Assembly (NCBI GenBank): GCA_035559995.1
Contig: DATMAM010000023.1
Coordinates: 1 to 64,000, forward strand
DNA length: 64,000 nt
Direction of reading: 5' to 3'
DNA from: DATMAM01 sp035559995
GTDB taxonomy: Bacteria > Desulfobacterota > Binatia > UBA9968
The notes below the pieces were generated by a model. It searched no databases and was not told where the DNA came from. It saw only the letters and a program-made list of their open reading frames with translations. Of this stretch, positions 1 to 9,058 are shown in pieces. The stretch's first letter is position 1. Each line of letters opens with the position of its first letter. A program made the position numbers and the translations under genes.

Positions 1-755
1 CAGAGGGCGGCGGCGAGTTTGGCGATGAGTTGCGAGGCGCTCTTGTCGATCGGTTCGCCGTGGCCGAACAGGGCGCGCTCGAACTTAAGCTTCGCGAGCT
101 TCTCGACGCTCCGGTTCGCAAGGGCCATGTCGGCGGTGTACTGAGGATTGGGACCCGTCAGATGGTTGCCGACGTTGTTCATGGCGTCGCCCAGGATAAG
201 CAGCGACGCGACCGGATCGAACACGCACACGTGACCCGGCGTGTGGCCGGGCGTCGCGATGACGCGGAGGCCAAACACTTCGTCGTTGTCGGCGATCGCC
301 TTGAGAGGGCGCGACGACTTAATCTGCGGGATGTCCGCGGCGCCGGCGTATGCCGTGGCCTTGGCCGCGGCCTGCCATACCTCCTCGATGCTGCCGATAT
401 GATCGGGATGGTAGTGGGTCAGGATCACGTGGTGAACCGCGTCCCAATTCAGGCCGGCGCTGCGGATGACATCCGCGATCTTCGGTCCATTTCCCGCCGT
501 GCCCGTATCGACCAGCGCGGCTTCTTTGCCCCGGACAAGCACGTAGGCATTGACGAAACCCATGTCGACGCGCAGGGCTTTGGCCGGCCCCAGGCTCTGA
601 GCATGGGCGAGTCCGTTTGCAAGATCACGATCGCCGATGGCGATTCCCCAGCCCCTGCGCCCGAAGCCGAAATTGAGTTCGCTCCAGAGCGCAAAACCGC
701 CCAAGGCGATTCGAGCCAACCACGTCCTGCGGCTCATCTGCTGAATTTTTTCCAT
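1..755 (-). CDS. MBL-fold metallo-hydrolase, C-terminus cut by window edge
   Basis: Probable zinc hydrolase of the metallo-beta-lactamase superfamily. Translating the minus strand from ATG at 755 (GGAGGT 5 nt upstream) gives a frame open to base 1, so the C-terminus lies outside the window. The N-terminus MSRRTWLARIALGGFALW has a twin-arginine pair and a hydrophobic stretch, which suggests Tat export. Zinc-site motifs follow in family order: THYHPDH, TPGHTPGHV, an Asp in LGDAMNN and a His in FGHGEP. The substrate cannot be told from sequence; lactonases, glyoxalase II-like and other hydrolases share this fold. It stands alone, with 247 bp of apparently empty DNA before the next gene. Confidence 0.85.
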   Translation of the reverse strand, partial: MEKIQQMSRRTWLARIALGGFALWSELNFGFGRRGWGIAIGDRDLANGLAHAQSLGPAKALRVDMGFVNAYVLVRGKEAALVDTGTAGNGPKIADVIRSAGLNWDAVHHVILTHYHPDHIGSIEEVWQAAAKATAYAGAADIPQIKSSRPLKAIADNDEVFGLRVIATPGHTPGHVCVFDPVASLLILGDAMNNVGNHLTGPNPQYTADMALANRSVEKLAKLKFERALFGHGEPIDKSASQLIAKLAAAL

Positions 756-1002
756 CGAACACCTCCAGCGCCTGGAAAGCTTGCCTCTTGTGAGATTTAG
801 CGGCGGCCCGACCGGCCTTCAAGGCGGAGCTGAAAAAAGCCGCACGCGCAAGAACGCATCTTTGCGACCGATCGATGATCACGGGCAGAAGGTGAATCCG
901 GTCGGTCTTAAGGGATCCAATGTTTACGCGCGGCGGGAAATCTCTGCGGCCGGTTGGGGTGCGGCGAAGATCGGCAGGCGCTGACTCGTCCCCGGTCTAC
1001 TC

Positions 1003-2166
1003 TCAAGGCTCGCCGTAGAATCTGACCGCGTTGTCCCACATGAGCCTGCGCAGCGCTTCGTCGCCCAGGCTTCGCCACGACAGCACCTTGTCCACAGATT
1101 CGGGAAAACGCGACTCCGCATGAGGATAGTCCGAGGCGTACATCAGGATGTGGTCGCCGAGAAAGTCGGTGACCATTTTGGCCAGCTTCTCGCCTTCGTG
1201 AATGACGATGCCTGCGAAGAAGCGGCCGCCAACCAGGTACTCGCTGAACTTGTGCTTGAGATTCTTGGGTATCGACCCTTCGCCGATATAAATCGCTTGA
1301 TCGTCCATTCTGCTTGCCCAAAACGGAAGCCAGCCGAAACCGGACTCAAGAATGCCGAAGCGAATGTTCGGGTAGCGGTCGAGAATGCCTGCGCCAAAGA
1401 AGGCCGGGATCGCGCGCATCGCGCCCCAGGGATGAGACGCGAGCCGGCCGATGAAGCGGTTGTCCCAAAGATCCCGATAGCCGGGGAAGCCGAAAGAAAA
1501 GCTGTGGTGAACGATCGCAAGGCCGGCTTCGTCAGCGGCCTTCCAGATGGGCTCCAGATCGGGATGATCCAGCGGCTGATCAAGGGCGAGCCGCGGTTCG
1601 ACGCCCACCGCCCAGGCGCTCCGGCTCCATTTTTTGATCTCCCGGACGGACTCTTCGACGCACAGCCCGCTTGCGATGATGAGCGATTTGAGGCGGTGCG
1701 GATACTTCCCGGTGAAGTCGTCAAGATAGCGGTGCTGCGCGCGAATGAAGGCCATCTCGAGATCGGCGTCGTCGGTGCTCGGGATGCCGCCCGGCACCAT
1801 CATGTGCACGTCGACTCCTTCTTCGTCCATGTCGCGGATGCGCGCCTCCGCATCGAAATCGCCGCCGCCGTAACGCGGAAATTTTGTCCCCATGAATTTC
1901 TGAAACGCGCGCTCGCCGTGTGCCGGCGCCGCCGCTTGCCCGAGCATCCGCATCGACTCCTTGTTCCAGCCCTCGTCGCGGGTGCGAAAACGGAAATAAT
2001 GCCTGAGCGGAGGCTCATAGCGTTCTCCGGCCATGCCGATTTTCACGGGGACCTTGCCCCACCCATGCGCTTGCTCGCGCAGTTCCGGATCCAGGTAGGG
2101 AATGATGGTTTCCGCGGTCGGCCGAAGATGAGTATCGCAATCAAAGACTTTTACGCCGTTGCGCAT
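1003..2166 (-). CDS. Amidohydrolase family (amidohydrolase-2/ACMSD-like TIM barrel)
   Basis: Predicted cytoplasmic metal-dependent hydrolase or decarboxylase of 387 aa, the usual length for the COG2159 type. Visible motifs are the N-terminal VFDCDTHLRP metal-binding strand (a D-x-H variant of the family motif), IVHHSFSF in mid-barrel, GILESGFGWLPFW, and the C-terminal YASDYPHAES, whose Asp is the usual catalytic residue. Family members act on carboxylated aromatics, gamma-resorcylate or isopropylmalonate-like compounds; the actual substrate is unknown here. ATG at 2166 is the natural start although only a weak AAGGGA lies upstream. It follows the toxin gene by 81 bp on the same strand but is probably functionally unrelated. 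Confidence 0.85.
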   Translation of the reverse strand: MRNGVKVFDCDTHLRPTAETIIPYLDPELREQAHGWGKVPVKIGMAGERYEPPLRHYFRFRTRDEGWNKESMRMLGQAAAPAHGERAFQKFMGTKFPRYGGGDFDAEARIRDMDEEGVDVHMMVPGGIPSTDDADLEMAFIRAQHRYLDDFTGKYPHRLKSLIIASGLCVEESVREIKKWSRSAWAVGVEPRLALDQPLDHPDLEPIWKAADEAGLAIVHHSFSFGFPGYRDLWDNRFIGRLASHPWGAMRAIPAFFGAGILDRYPNIRFGILESGFGWLPFWASRMDDQAIYIGEGSIPKNLKHKFSEYLVGGRFFAGIVIHEGEKLAKMVTDFLGDHILMYASDYPHAESRFPESVDKVLSWRSLGDEALRRLMWDNAVRFYGEP

Positions 2167-2247
2167 TTGTCATTTCCCTTGCGAAAGCCGTTACGCTCTT
2201 CCGCTGAACATGGGGCCGAACGTCATGGGCTTCCTCAAGTTTACGCG

Positions 2248-2661
2248 TCATCGAGAGGGCATCACACACGGAATCACCTGCCGACTATGGCGGCGATAGA
2301 GACGGAAGTCCGAATCGGTCGTAAGTAGCAGCGGCTCGGATAGTATTTCGGTCATGCGCACTAAACACGCATCGGCGAGGCTCATCGGCACGTCAAGGTA
2401 TTTCCGCAAAAGCCTCAGCACGGATTCGATGTTGTTGTTGAAATCGAAATTCACAACAACGGCCCGCCGGTGAAGTAGGCTGCTGAGGGCGGCGTTTCCA
2501 CGGCGACCCACAAGGTGGAAGGCTTCCGATAGAACCGCTTCGCAAGTGCGCCAGGGAGGAGCATGTTGGGCAGCCTGGGTGACTGCCCACCGGTGATACG
2601 AATCGCGGCGGCTAAGTAAGGCCACTAAAAAACCGGCATCAACGAGCAGATTTCCGGCCAT
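2248..2661 (-). CDS. PIN-domain toxin, VapC type
   Basis: Predicted ribonuclease toxin of a type II toxin-antitoxin module, 137 aa, typical for VapC. The PIN-domain acidic residues are present in order: D8 in LLVDAGFLVALL, E41 in CEAVLSEAF, D97 in SLADACLV, and D116/D118 in LTTDSDF. The start overlaps the end of the upstream antitoxin gene by 23 bp, the classic coupled arrangement. VapC proteins cleave tRNA or rRNA when released from the antitoxin; the target cannot be predicted. The Asp-rich active site looks intact, so the toxin is probably functional. Confidence 0.8.
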   Translation of the reverse strand: MAGNLLVDAGFLVALLSRRDSYHRWAVTQAAQHAPPWRTCEAVLSEAFHLVGRRGNAALSSLLHRRAVVVNFDFNNNIESVLRLLRKYLDVPMSLADACLVRMTEILSEPLLLTTDSDFRLYRRHSRQVIPCVMPSR

Positions 2662-2896
2662 ATCCCGTAGCTCTTAAGTAGGGTTTCCTGCGCGCGCTTA
2701 GATCGCAAGGGAGGCCGTCCACCGAGCCGATGAGGTCGGCGATGCCGCTAAGGGGCCTGGATCGCCCTCCTTTAGAGCGACCGGACCCCTGCAGGCGCTC
2801 GCGGACAACATCAGATTTGGAGCACTTTCGTCCCCGGGATTCCGCTTCAATTTCTGCTACGAGTGCCTCCGGCAGTCGTACGGTGATGGTTTTCAC
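2639..2896 (-). CDS. Ribbon-helix-helix antitoxin partner of the PIN toxin
   Basis: Small basic protein whose N-terminus (VKTITVRLPEALVAEIEAES) matches the ribbon-helix-helix DNA-binding fold of CopG/VapB antitoxins: a beta strand, then helix. The C-terminal part, with SGIADLIGSVDGLPCDLSARR, would be the toxin-neutralising tail. I chose GTG at 2896 because it starts exactly where RHH alignments begin. An upstream TTG at 2932 would add a Cys-rich stretch atypical of the family. No clear Shine-Dalgarno is seen. It overlaps the toxin gene by 23 bp, and such antitoxins normally autorepress the pair. Confidence 0.7.
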   Translation of the reverse strand: MKTITVRLPEALVAEIEAESRGRKCSKSDVVRERLQGSGRSKGGRSRPLSGIADLIGSVDGLPCDLSARRKPYLRATGYGRKSAR

Positions 2897-3014
2897 GGGC
2901 CAAACTGTATTACATAGACGGCAGCAGCGCAAGACGATGGGCCGGTCACCGGTTCAAGAAGGCGCGGAAGCGCTGAAGGCTGAGGGCCGACCCAGGAATT
3001 CCAATTGCGACCAG

Positions 3015-4697
3015 CTATTGGCGCGCAGGATTCACATTTCGCGCGACCTTACCGGGATAGGCGCCCGTGTGCTCGCCTCTCTCCAAGAGAATCTCCCCGT
3101 TGACCACGGTCCATTCGATCCCGCGGGCCAGCTGCTTTCGGCGCTTGGCGCCGCCGGGGAGATCGTAAGCCTCTCCCGGCTCGAGCGGCGCGATCGTGTC
3201 GGGATTGAACACCATCACGTCCGCGACCATACCGGGGCGCAGGAGCCCGCGGTCGTACAAACCGAAGAGCGAGGCAGGAATGAAAGTGAGCTTTCGGATC
3301 GCCTCCTCGAGCGACATGATTCCCTTTTCGCGAATCCAGTGGGAGAGAAAGTAGGTGGAGTAGCTGTAATCGGTGCGAAAGACGACGTGCGCGCCGCCGT
3401 CCGACTGGCCGATCACGGTGTAAGGGCTCGTGAGCAGCGCCGTCATGGCGGCCTCGTCGCTGTTGACTTCACGTCGCTCGAATTCGGTCTCAAGATTCTC
3501 CTCGAGAGCGAGATCGAGAAACGCGTCGAGCACGTCTTTCCCCTGCGCGCGCGCGATCTCGGCCACGCTTTTTCCTTTGAGATGCTCATTTTTCGCGAGC
3601 GCGGGCCGAAATACGTACTGCAAATCCCAGCGGCGCGTGAAGTCGCCGATTCGGCCGGGATCGTGCGGCGTCTCGACGGCTTCGAAGTGAAGCTTGGCGC
3701 GGACCTCAGGGTCGCGAAAGGCTCGTTTGCGTTCCTCCAGGGGCAGGAGCATCACGGACTTCCACGTCGGCATGGCGTCGAAGTGCTGCGCGGTCTTTAA
3801 GGTGTAGCGGAGGTCCCCCGGCCGCGGCATTACGAACTGATAGCCGCGGTGCCCTTCGCGCATCATCGTTTCGGCTTCCGCCAACTGCTCGCGCCACCGG
3901 TCGGGAGCGACCGCCTGCTGGGTGATGTTGCCGTAGAAGACGGGCTGGCGGATTGCCCGCGCCAGGCGGGCGCCGAGCTTGCGATCGCCGCCGCACTGGA
4001 CGACGCCGCGTCCCGCTTCGTCCACCACGCCCGCGACCGCGAAGATCTCGTCGTCCGAAGCGAGATTGGTCGGCGCGAGCCGGCCGTTCCAGTCGAAGTG
4101 GCGCATGTTGCGCTCGAACGAGACGCCCACGGCGCCGGCTTCGATCCCGTCGCGGACGATGGCCCTCATGGCCTGAATTTCACTCTCCGTCGCGGGTCGC
4201 TCCTGCGCGGCCTCGCCCATCACGTAACGGCGCACGGCGGAATGGCCGATCAAGGCCGCGACGTTGATCCCCAGCCGCCGGTCGAGAGCGTTCAGGTACT
4301 GCGGGATCGTCTCCCACGACCACTTTACGCCGCACTGTATGGCTTCGAGCGGGATCGCCTCCACATGCGACAGCACGCTCGCCAGCACCTCGCGATCCGC
4401 CTCATGGGCCGGAGCCAGCGCGAGCGAGCAGTTGCCGATGACGACCGTGGTTACGCCGTGGTAACAGGAGAAGGTGCAAAGCGGATCCCAGGTGACCTGG
4501 GCGTCGTAGTGCGTGTGGTTGTCGATGATGCCCGGCGCGACGACCAGGCCATCCGCGTCGAGAACGCGTCGGGCGTTGCCGCGCACCCGTCCGATCTCGG
4601 CGATCCGATCGCCGCTGATGGCTAGGTCGGCGTGAAAGGCGGGTATCCCGGAACCGTCGATCACTTTACCGTTTCTGACGATAAGGTCGTAGGCCAT
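3015..4697 (-). CDS. N-acyl-D-amino-acid deacylase / D-aminoacylase-like amidohydrolase
   Basis: Predicted zinc amidohydrolase of 560 aa. ATG at 4697 has a strong GGAGGAAC Shine-Dalgarno, so the longer open frame upstream is not coding. Motifs of the D-aminoacylase branch are visible: NHTHYDAQ (metal-binding HxH), GNCSLALAPAH with the characteristic Cys, IGHSAVRRYVMG, and GQSDGGAHV with the catalytic Asp. Characterised relatives remove acyl groups from N-acyl-D-amino acids, but many soil homologues remain unassigned. The start lies back-to-back with the M24 peptidase across 448 bp. Confidence 0.87.
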   Translation of the reverse strand: MAYDLIVRNGKVIDGSGIPAFHADLAISGDRIAEIGRVRGNARRVLDADGLVVAPGIIDNHTHYDAQVTWDPLCTFSCYHGVTTVVIGNCSLALAPAHEADREVLASVLSHVEAIPLEAIQCGVKWSWETIPQYLNALDRRLGINVAALIGHSAVRRYVMGEAAQERPATESEIQAMRAIVRDGIEAGAVGVSFERNMRHFDWNGRLAPTNLASDDEIFAVAGVVDEAGRGVVQCGGDRKLGARLARAIRQPVFYGNITQQAVAPDRWREQLAEAETMMREGHRGYQFVMPRPGDLRYTLKTAQHFDAMPTWKSVMLLPLEERKRAFRDPEVRAKLHFEAVETPHDPGRIGDFTRRWDLQYVFRPALAKNEHLKGKSVAEIARAQGKDVLDAFLDLALEENLETEFERREVNSDEAAMTALLTSPYTVIGQSDGGAHVVFRTDYSYSTYFLSHWIREKGIMSLEEAIRKLTFIPASLFGLYDRGLLRPGMVADVMVFNPDTIAPLEPGEAYDLPGGAKRRKQLARGIEWTVVNGEILLERGEHTGAYPGKVARNVNPARQ

Positions 4698-4875
4698 TGT
4701 TCCTCCGAGTCCTTTGGTGGCGCTGCGAACGTAGTCGAAGACGGCTTTTATGTCAACCAGCAGGGGAGGACCGGCGCTTTTGGCCGGCGGTGCGCCGCGA
4801 TATTTTTGCATCGCCGCGAGACGGCCGTTGCCCTTCGGAACTGCTCGGGATAATTTCCCGCCCAGGAAAGACAGC

Positions 4876-4992
4876 TCGGTGTTTGGAGACCTCAAGCTCG
4901 AAGCCCTGGAGCGCCGTCACCGGGTCCCTGTTCCTGGACGTAAACGTGAGCGTGATCCGCTTGGCTTCGATGCACGGCGCTATGGGCTCGCG
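4876..4992 (-). pseudogene. Fragment resembling the N-terminus of an ABC transporter ATPase
   Basis: Inside the 448-bp gap between divergent genes, the minus strand encodes about 39 residues including ITLTFTSRNRDPVTALQGF followed by ELEV. This matches the first two strands of NitT/TauT-type ABC ATPases (beta strand, then VTALxGxxLEV). Where the Walker A loop should follow, the frame reads unrelated sequence (SKHRAVFPGREII), so no P-loop exists. I read it as the stump of a deleted ATPase gene. A chance match is possible because the piece is short. The rest of 4698-5145 shows no gene. Confidence 0.4.
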
Positions 4993-5145
4993 CGACAAAA
5001 TTACCACCGGCCGTTCGGCGACTACAAGAGAGGAAAACGCCGAGGGGATGCGAAAACGCCGCCCCGAGCAGAGACGAGGCTCGATTTTCGCGACGAATCT
5101 CGGTACGATCGGCGAGAATTCCCGAGCGCGATTCGGAGGCTCATC

Positions 5146-6285
5146 ATGGCGGCAACAGAGGCGCCTTTTCCGGAGCAAGAATACGCGGACCGCTACGAGC
5201 GCGCCCGCGCGCTGATGGAGCGCGACGGCCTCGACGCGCTCGTGGTGTCGGAAAAGAACAATTACTGGTACTTCACCGGCCTCATCAGCTATCAGCTGGA
5301 CCACATCCAGCGGCCGCAGATCTGCTTTTTGCCGAAAAGCGGCAAGCCGATGCTCTTGGTCTATGAAAACGACAAGGCCAAGGCGCGGCAGCTGCCGTGG
5401 GTCGGCGAGGTGCGCGCTTACATCGACGTGCCGTTTCCCGAGGAGATGATCGCGGGGTGTTTGAAAGAGATGGGGCTCGGCGAGGCGCGGCTCGGTTTCG
5501 AGCTTGGCGACGACCAGCGTCTCGGCTTTCCCGTGAACTATCTTACCCGGCTGACCGAAGCTCTGCCCAAGGCTCAGATCAAAGACGGGACGCGGGCGCT
5601 GACCGAGATGAGGCTCATCAAGAGCGCGCGCGAGATCGAGTTCATGCGCAAGGCGTGCGAGATTTCCGTCAAGGCGTACGAGCGCTGCCTCACGCAGCTA
5701 AAGCCGGGCATGACGCGGCGCGAGGTCGCGGACCGTTTGTTTATCTCGCTGATCGAAGAGGGGGCCCACCCGCGCCATCCGGGCTTTCTCATGCTCAACC
5801 AGTCGACCCGTTACGACGATCGCCGCTACGCCAAGGGCGAGCGCATGATCGCAGACTTCGGCGCCTGCTACGAAGGCTACTACGGCGACGTGACGCGCCA
5901 CGCGATATTCGGCGCGCCGACGAGCGAACAAAAAAGAGAGCACGCGACCGCCTGCGACGTGATCCAGCTCTGCTTCGAATCGATGCAGCCCGGCACCCCG
6001 ATTGCCGAGGTGGCGCGCGTGGCCAACCGGGAGCTCCTCAAGCGCGGTTTTCACGCCGTTGAGAGCCCCAAGCGCATCGGCCACGGCATCGGCATGTCGC
6101 GCGCCGAGCCGCCCTCGCTCAACGAGGTCGAGAAGGAACTTTACCGGCCGGGAATGATTCTCGCGCTCGAACCGAAAGTTCGCACGGAGAGGTCGGCGTG
6201 TCATCTGGAGGAAGATGTCTTGATCACTGAGAAAGGGCCGGAATTTTTGACCAGCGGTTGCCGGGATTTGAGGATCATTGAGTAA
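5146..6285 (+). CDS. M24 family metallopeptidase (Xaa-Pro aminopeptidase/creatinase fold)
   Basis: Predicted cytoplasmic dimetal peptidase of 379 aa with the usual creatinase N-domain and pita-bread C-domain. ATG at 5146 has GGAGG 6 nt upstream, so the longer frame from 4750 is rejected as leader. All five metal ligands can be placed: Asp in IADFGACYEG, Asp in GDVTRHAIFG, His in GHGIGMSRAEPP, Glu in LALEPKVR and Glu in HLEEDVLI. The family includes prolidases, Xaa-Pro aminopeptidases and catalytically altered hydrolases; the substrate is open. It may serve nitrogen salvage together with the neighbouring deacylase and cyclodeaminase-like protein. Confidence 0.88.
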   Translation: MAATEAPFPEQEYADRYERARALMERDGLDALVVSEKNNYWYFTGLISYQLDHIQRPQICFLPKSGKPMLLVYENDKAKARQLPWVGEVRAYIDVPFPEEMIAGCLKEMGLGEARLGFELGDDQRLGFPVNYLTRLTEALPKAQIKDGTRALTEMRLIKSAREIEFMRKACEISVKAYERCLTQLKPGMTRREVADRLFISLIEEGAHPRHPGFLMLNQSTRYDDRRYAKGERMIADFGACYEGYYGDVTRHAIFGAPTSEQKREHATACDVIQLCFESMQPGTPIAEVARVANRELLKRGFHAVESPKRIGHGIGMSRAEPPSLNEVEKELYRPGMILALEPKVRTERSACHLEEDVLITEKGPEFLTSGCRDLRIIE

Positions 6286-6498
6286 GCAGAGGCAAAAACT
6301 TTAAGTGAAGCTGATTAAGCTGTCTTGTCATTTGGCCAAAAGGGCTAATCCACAAAGAGCCAGGCCCAGGCCCCCGATTGAGATATTCGGGGCGGCAGAT
6401 TTTGGATCGAAAAGGCGCGATTCCGCGCTTGTTCAGCTCTCGACCGAACTCTGTCCCGCTCCGTCATTCCCCTGCAGCATCAAAATCTGCGAATTCCG

Positions 6499-6525
6499 GA
6501 TTCCCGATAATGGCATTCGGGAATC
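6499..6525. promoter_or_regulatory. Perfect 9-9-9 inverted repeat upstream of the cyclodeaminase-like gene
   Basis: GATTCCCGA and its exact reverse complement TCGGGAATC are separated by 9 nt. The element sits 52 bp before the ATG at 6578 and 213 bp after the M24 stop. No T-run follows, so it is not a standard terminator. A dimeric-repressor operator or an RNA hairpin in the 5' leader both fit. Confidence 0.4.
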
Positions 6526-6577
6526 ATGAGCGGTTCCGTCAAGGCGGGGCCGGAATTGCGCGCGGGCGAAAATAAAA

Positions 6578-7573
6578 ATGTCGAAAACAGGTATTCTCTA
6601 TCTCTCCAACGAGGACGTGAAGGAAATCCTCGATCTCGGGCGCGCGATCGAAATCACCGAGCAGGCGCTGCGCGACCATAGCGCGGGGCGGGTTGTCTGG
6701 TCGGTGCCGGAGGATCTCGCCGTCAAGCCCGAGGAGGGCTGGCAGTCGTGGGTGACGGGCTGCGCGCTGAAAGCGCCGCCGGTCGCCGGGTTTCGCATCC
6801 GCTCGATCAAGGCCGCAGGCGGCAGCCGCGACCCCGCAAGGCCGCCGCGCGGCCCGCGCCGGATTTTAATCCTGAGCGACCGCGAGGGCGGCGAGATTTG
6901 CGCCATCATGGACGAAGACTGGTGCCATGCCGTGCGCACCGCCGCGGCCGCAACGGTGGCGATGCGGCTGCTCGCCCGGACCGAAGCCGCGACGATGGCC
7001 ATGCTCGGCGCCGGCGATACCGCGCGCGCGGCCGTGCCGGTGATGGCCAAGGCGTTCGCATTAAAAGAAATCCGGGTCACGTCGCGCACGGCGGAATCGA
7101 GGCACAAGTTTGCCGAAGAAGTCGGACGCCAATACAGACTTAATATTCGTCCCGTAGACTCTACGGAAGAAGCGCTCGACGGCGCGGAAATCGTCGTGTC
7201 AGCGACGACCACCGCCGCGCCGATCGTAAAATTCGCTTGGCTCGGCGCGGGTGCCACCGCGTACTCGATCGGCAAGAACCAGGAGATGGAAAGCGACGTT
7301 TACAAAAAGGCGGACAAATTTATCGTCGATAGCTGGGCGCATTGCAAAAACAAGTCGGATCTGCAGCGGATGCTCAAGGAGGGCTTTTTGAACGAGAAAG
7401 ACCTCTACGCGGAGCTGCCGGAGCTTCTCGCGGGCAAAAAGCCCGGCCGCCAGTCCGAGCGCGAGAGAATCTTCATCCGCGCCATTGGTCTGGTCAACCA
7501 AGATGTCGCGCTTGCCGATTGGATCTACCGCCGCGCCCTGGAAGCCGGAGCCGGGACGCGGCTGCCTTACTGA
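6578..7573 (+). CDS. Ornithine cyclodeaminase / mu-crystallin family protein
   Basis: Predicted NAD(P)-dependent enzyme of 331 aa, normal for the family. It has the N-terminal substrate-domain opening ILYLSNEDVKEILDLGRAIE. The Rossmann motif MLGAGDTARAAVPVMAK sits near residue 145, followed by DGAEIVVSATTTAAPI. Relatives include ornithine cyclodeaminase, alanine dehydrogenase (archaeal), ketimine reductases and staphylopine-type synthases, so the reaction is not fixed by sequence. The ATG has no strong Shine-Dalgarno. The gene ends convergently with the bicupin, overlapping it by 7 bp. Confidence 0.85.
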   Translation: MSKTGILYLSNEDVKEILDLGRAIEITEQALRDHSAGRVVWSVPEDLAVKPEEGWQSWVTGCALKAPPVAGFRIRSIKAAGGSRDPARPPRGPRRILILSDREGGEICAIMDEDWCHAVRTAAAATVAMRLLARTEAATMAMLGAGDTARAAVPVMAKAFALKEIRVTSRTAESRHKFAEEVGRQYRLNIRPVDSTEEALDGAEIVVSATTTAAPIVKFAWLGAGATAYSIGKNQEMESDVYKKADKFIVDSWAHCKNKSDLQRMLKEGFLNEKDLYAELPELLAGKKPGRQSERERIFIRAIGLVNQDVALADWIYRRALEAGAGTRLPY

Positions 7574-8625
7574 TCCATAGCGACCTTGACGCCGTTTTTG
7601 GCGCACTCCTCTTCGTACATTTTCCTCAGAGACTCGTCTTCGTCTTCGAACTCGATCTGCTCGACGCCTCCTTCCTCTCTCTGGACCGCGGTATTGGCGT
7701 GAAGGGCGACGAACTTGCAGGGCTGGTTGCCCGTGTTGTAGTGCTGGTGCCACGTGCCCGCCGGCGGCGAGATGCAGGTGCCTTCGTGCCAGTCGTAGCG
7801 CTGCGGCTTTTCGCCCTCCTTCCACATCAGGGTGTAGCCGGTCGAATCGAGCAAGAAGACGTGGGCTCCCGGGCCGTGGCGGTGCGCTTTCTTGTATCTC
7901 CCGACGGGGAATTCCGAGACGTGGGCGAGCATGGCGCTGCCGGACATGTGAATGTACATGTTGCGCGTTCCCTTGCCGCGCTTGTCGCGCGGCACCAGGT
8001 TGATCCTGCGGATGTCCGGGATGAAGTTCGTGTGGAGAATGCCGCCGTAGTATTCGGTGAAATATTTTCCTTCCCGCGAGAAGAATTCGGCGTCGGCGGG
8101 ATCGAAGCGATCCTTAAAACGATAGCTCGTGTTGTAAATGAATTCCGGCTCGCGGAAGAGCTCGAACGCGACCGGCTGGCTGGTGAGCGCGAAATAGCGG
8201 CACGGCTCGGTGCCGCTCGCGTTGAAATGCTGATGCCAGGCGTTGAGCGGTATCGCGAACGTCGATCCCCTTTCCCATTCGAAGGTCCGCTTCGGCGTAT
8301 CATCGTACCAAACGGTCGTGGCGCCGCGCCCGGCGGCGACCGTGATGATCTCTTCGTAAAGCTGGCGTTGCGGTTTGGTGCTCTTGCCGGGCTCGATCTC
8401 CGCGATATAAGCGTCGGCGACCATCTGATCGGAAAAAGTGCAAATGGCGCCGTTGCAACCTTTCCTCTTCCAGTAGCCGAGCTTTTCGGCGCGGACGTCC
8501 TGCACGAAGGCGCCGCCGATAATCGGCACGCCTTCCGATTCGATCCATTTCCGGTACGCGTTGTACTTGTCCGTCATGAACTGCACGTACGGGTGAACCT
8601 CGAACTCTTTTACGGGCCGGGCCAT
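7567..8625 (-). CDS. Bicupin protein, first of three paralogues
   Basis: Protein of 352 aa with two cupin beta-barrels. N-terminal half: KPQRQLYEEIITVAAGRGAT, then FAIPLNAWHQHFNASGTEPC. C-terminal half: AHRHGPGAHVFLLDSTGYTL, then a second barrel strand ISPPAGTWHQHYNTG. His residues in both halves could bind metal, as in ring-cleaving dioxygenases and other bicupins, but no activity is known for this family. ATG at 8625 follows AAGGAGGAG. Two homologues lie at 33621-34721 and 39263-40387; this one is the most divergent. It ends convergently on the cyclodeaminase-like gene. Confidence 0.85.
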   Translation of the reverse strand: MARPVKEFEVHPYVQFMTDKYNAYRKWIESEGVPIIGGAFVQDVRAEKLGYWKRKGCNGAICTFSDQMVADAYIAEIEPGKSTKPQRQLYEEIITVAAGRGATTVWYDDTPKRTFEWERGSTFAIPLNAWHQHFNASGTEPCRYFALTSQPVAFELFREPEFIYNTSYRFKDRFDPADAEFFSREGKYFTEYYGGILHTNFIPDIRRINLVPRDKRGKGTRNMYIHMSGSAMLAHVSEFPVGRYKKAHRHGPGAHVFLLDSTGYTLMWKEGEKPQRYDWHEGTCISPPAGTWHQHYNTGNQPCKFVALHANTAVQREEGGVEQIEFEDEDESLRKMYEEECAKNGVKVAMDQ

Positions 8626-9058
8626 AAACGACTCCTCCTTGGTTAAAGAGTCTCATATTGTACGGTACGATCTTTTTGGAAAAAAACTCCTATCCTCCCT
8701 TTGCCAAGGGAGCGATTTCCCCTCTTTGAAAAAAACACGACCTGAGCGCCGTCGAAGAGGCGGAGAAGATTTGTCGATTCAAATTTGCGACTCTTTATGA
8801 GCGCGAAGTTACTGCCGCGGCGGGATCAGGTCAATCGCGCGCGGCCGCGACTGACCAGCGGCCGGGGGCGGGACATAGACCGTCAAAAGCCCATGACGGG
8901 GCTATTCTGCGAACGGGAAGCTCGGGCGAAGCAATTTAGGGCGGGCCGACCCAGCTTGGTTCGATAGGAATCGTCGGATGACCAGGAGCGCTTGGCTGCG
9001 AATACACGCCGGGCGAGCGCTTCGCCAACCGGTCACGTTTCAGGCCGGCTCGAACGAA
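8626..9058. other. Intergenic region, no gene seen
   Basis: This 433-bp stretch lies between the bicupin start and the end of the receptor gene. It contains a perfect 7-bp inverted repeat at 8695-8712 (CTCCCTT, 4-nt loop, AAGGGAG) beside T- and A-rich runs. This resembles dispersed palindromic repeats common in such genomes more than a terminator. No frame on either strand has a recognisable motif or ribosome site. Confidence 0.5.
8657..8662 (-). promoter_or_regulatory. Possible -10 box for the bicupin gene
   Basis: On the minus strand TACAAT lies 32 bp before the ATG at 8625 and matches TATAAT in five of six positions. No convincing -35 element lies at the right distance (the region is T-rich), so this is only a candidate. 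Confidence 0.25.

Noticed and set aside
1120..2328. Long open frame on the plus strand opposite the amidohydrolase
   Set aside because: It is the complement-frame shadow of a well-supported gene in GC-rich DNA, with no family motif or ribosome site. The same applies to other long antisense frames such as 17896-19293 (+) and 60120-61658 (-).
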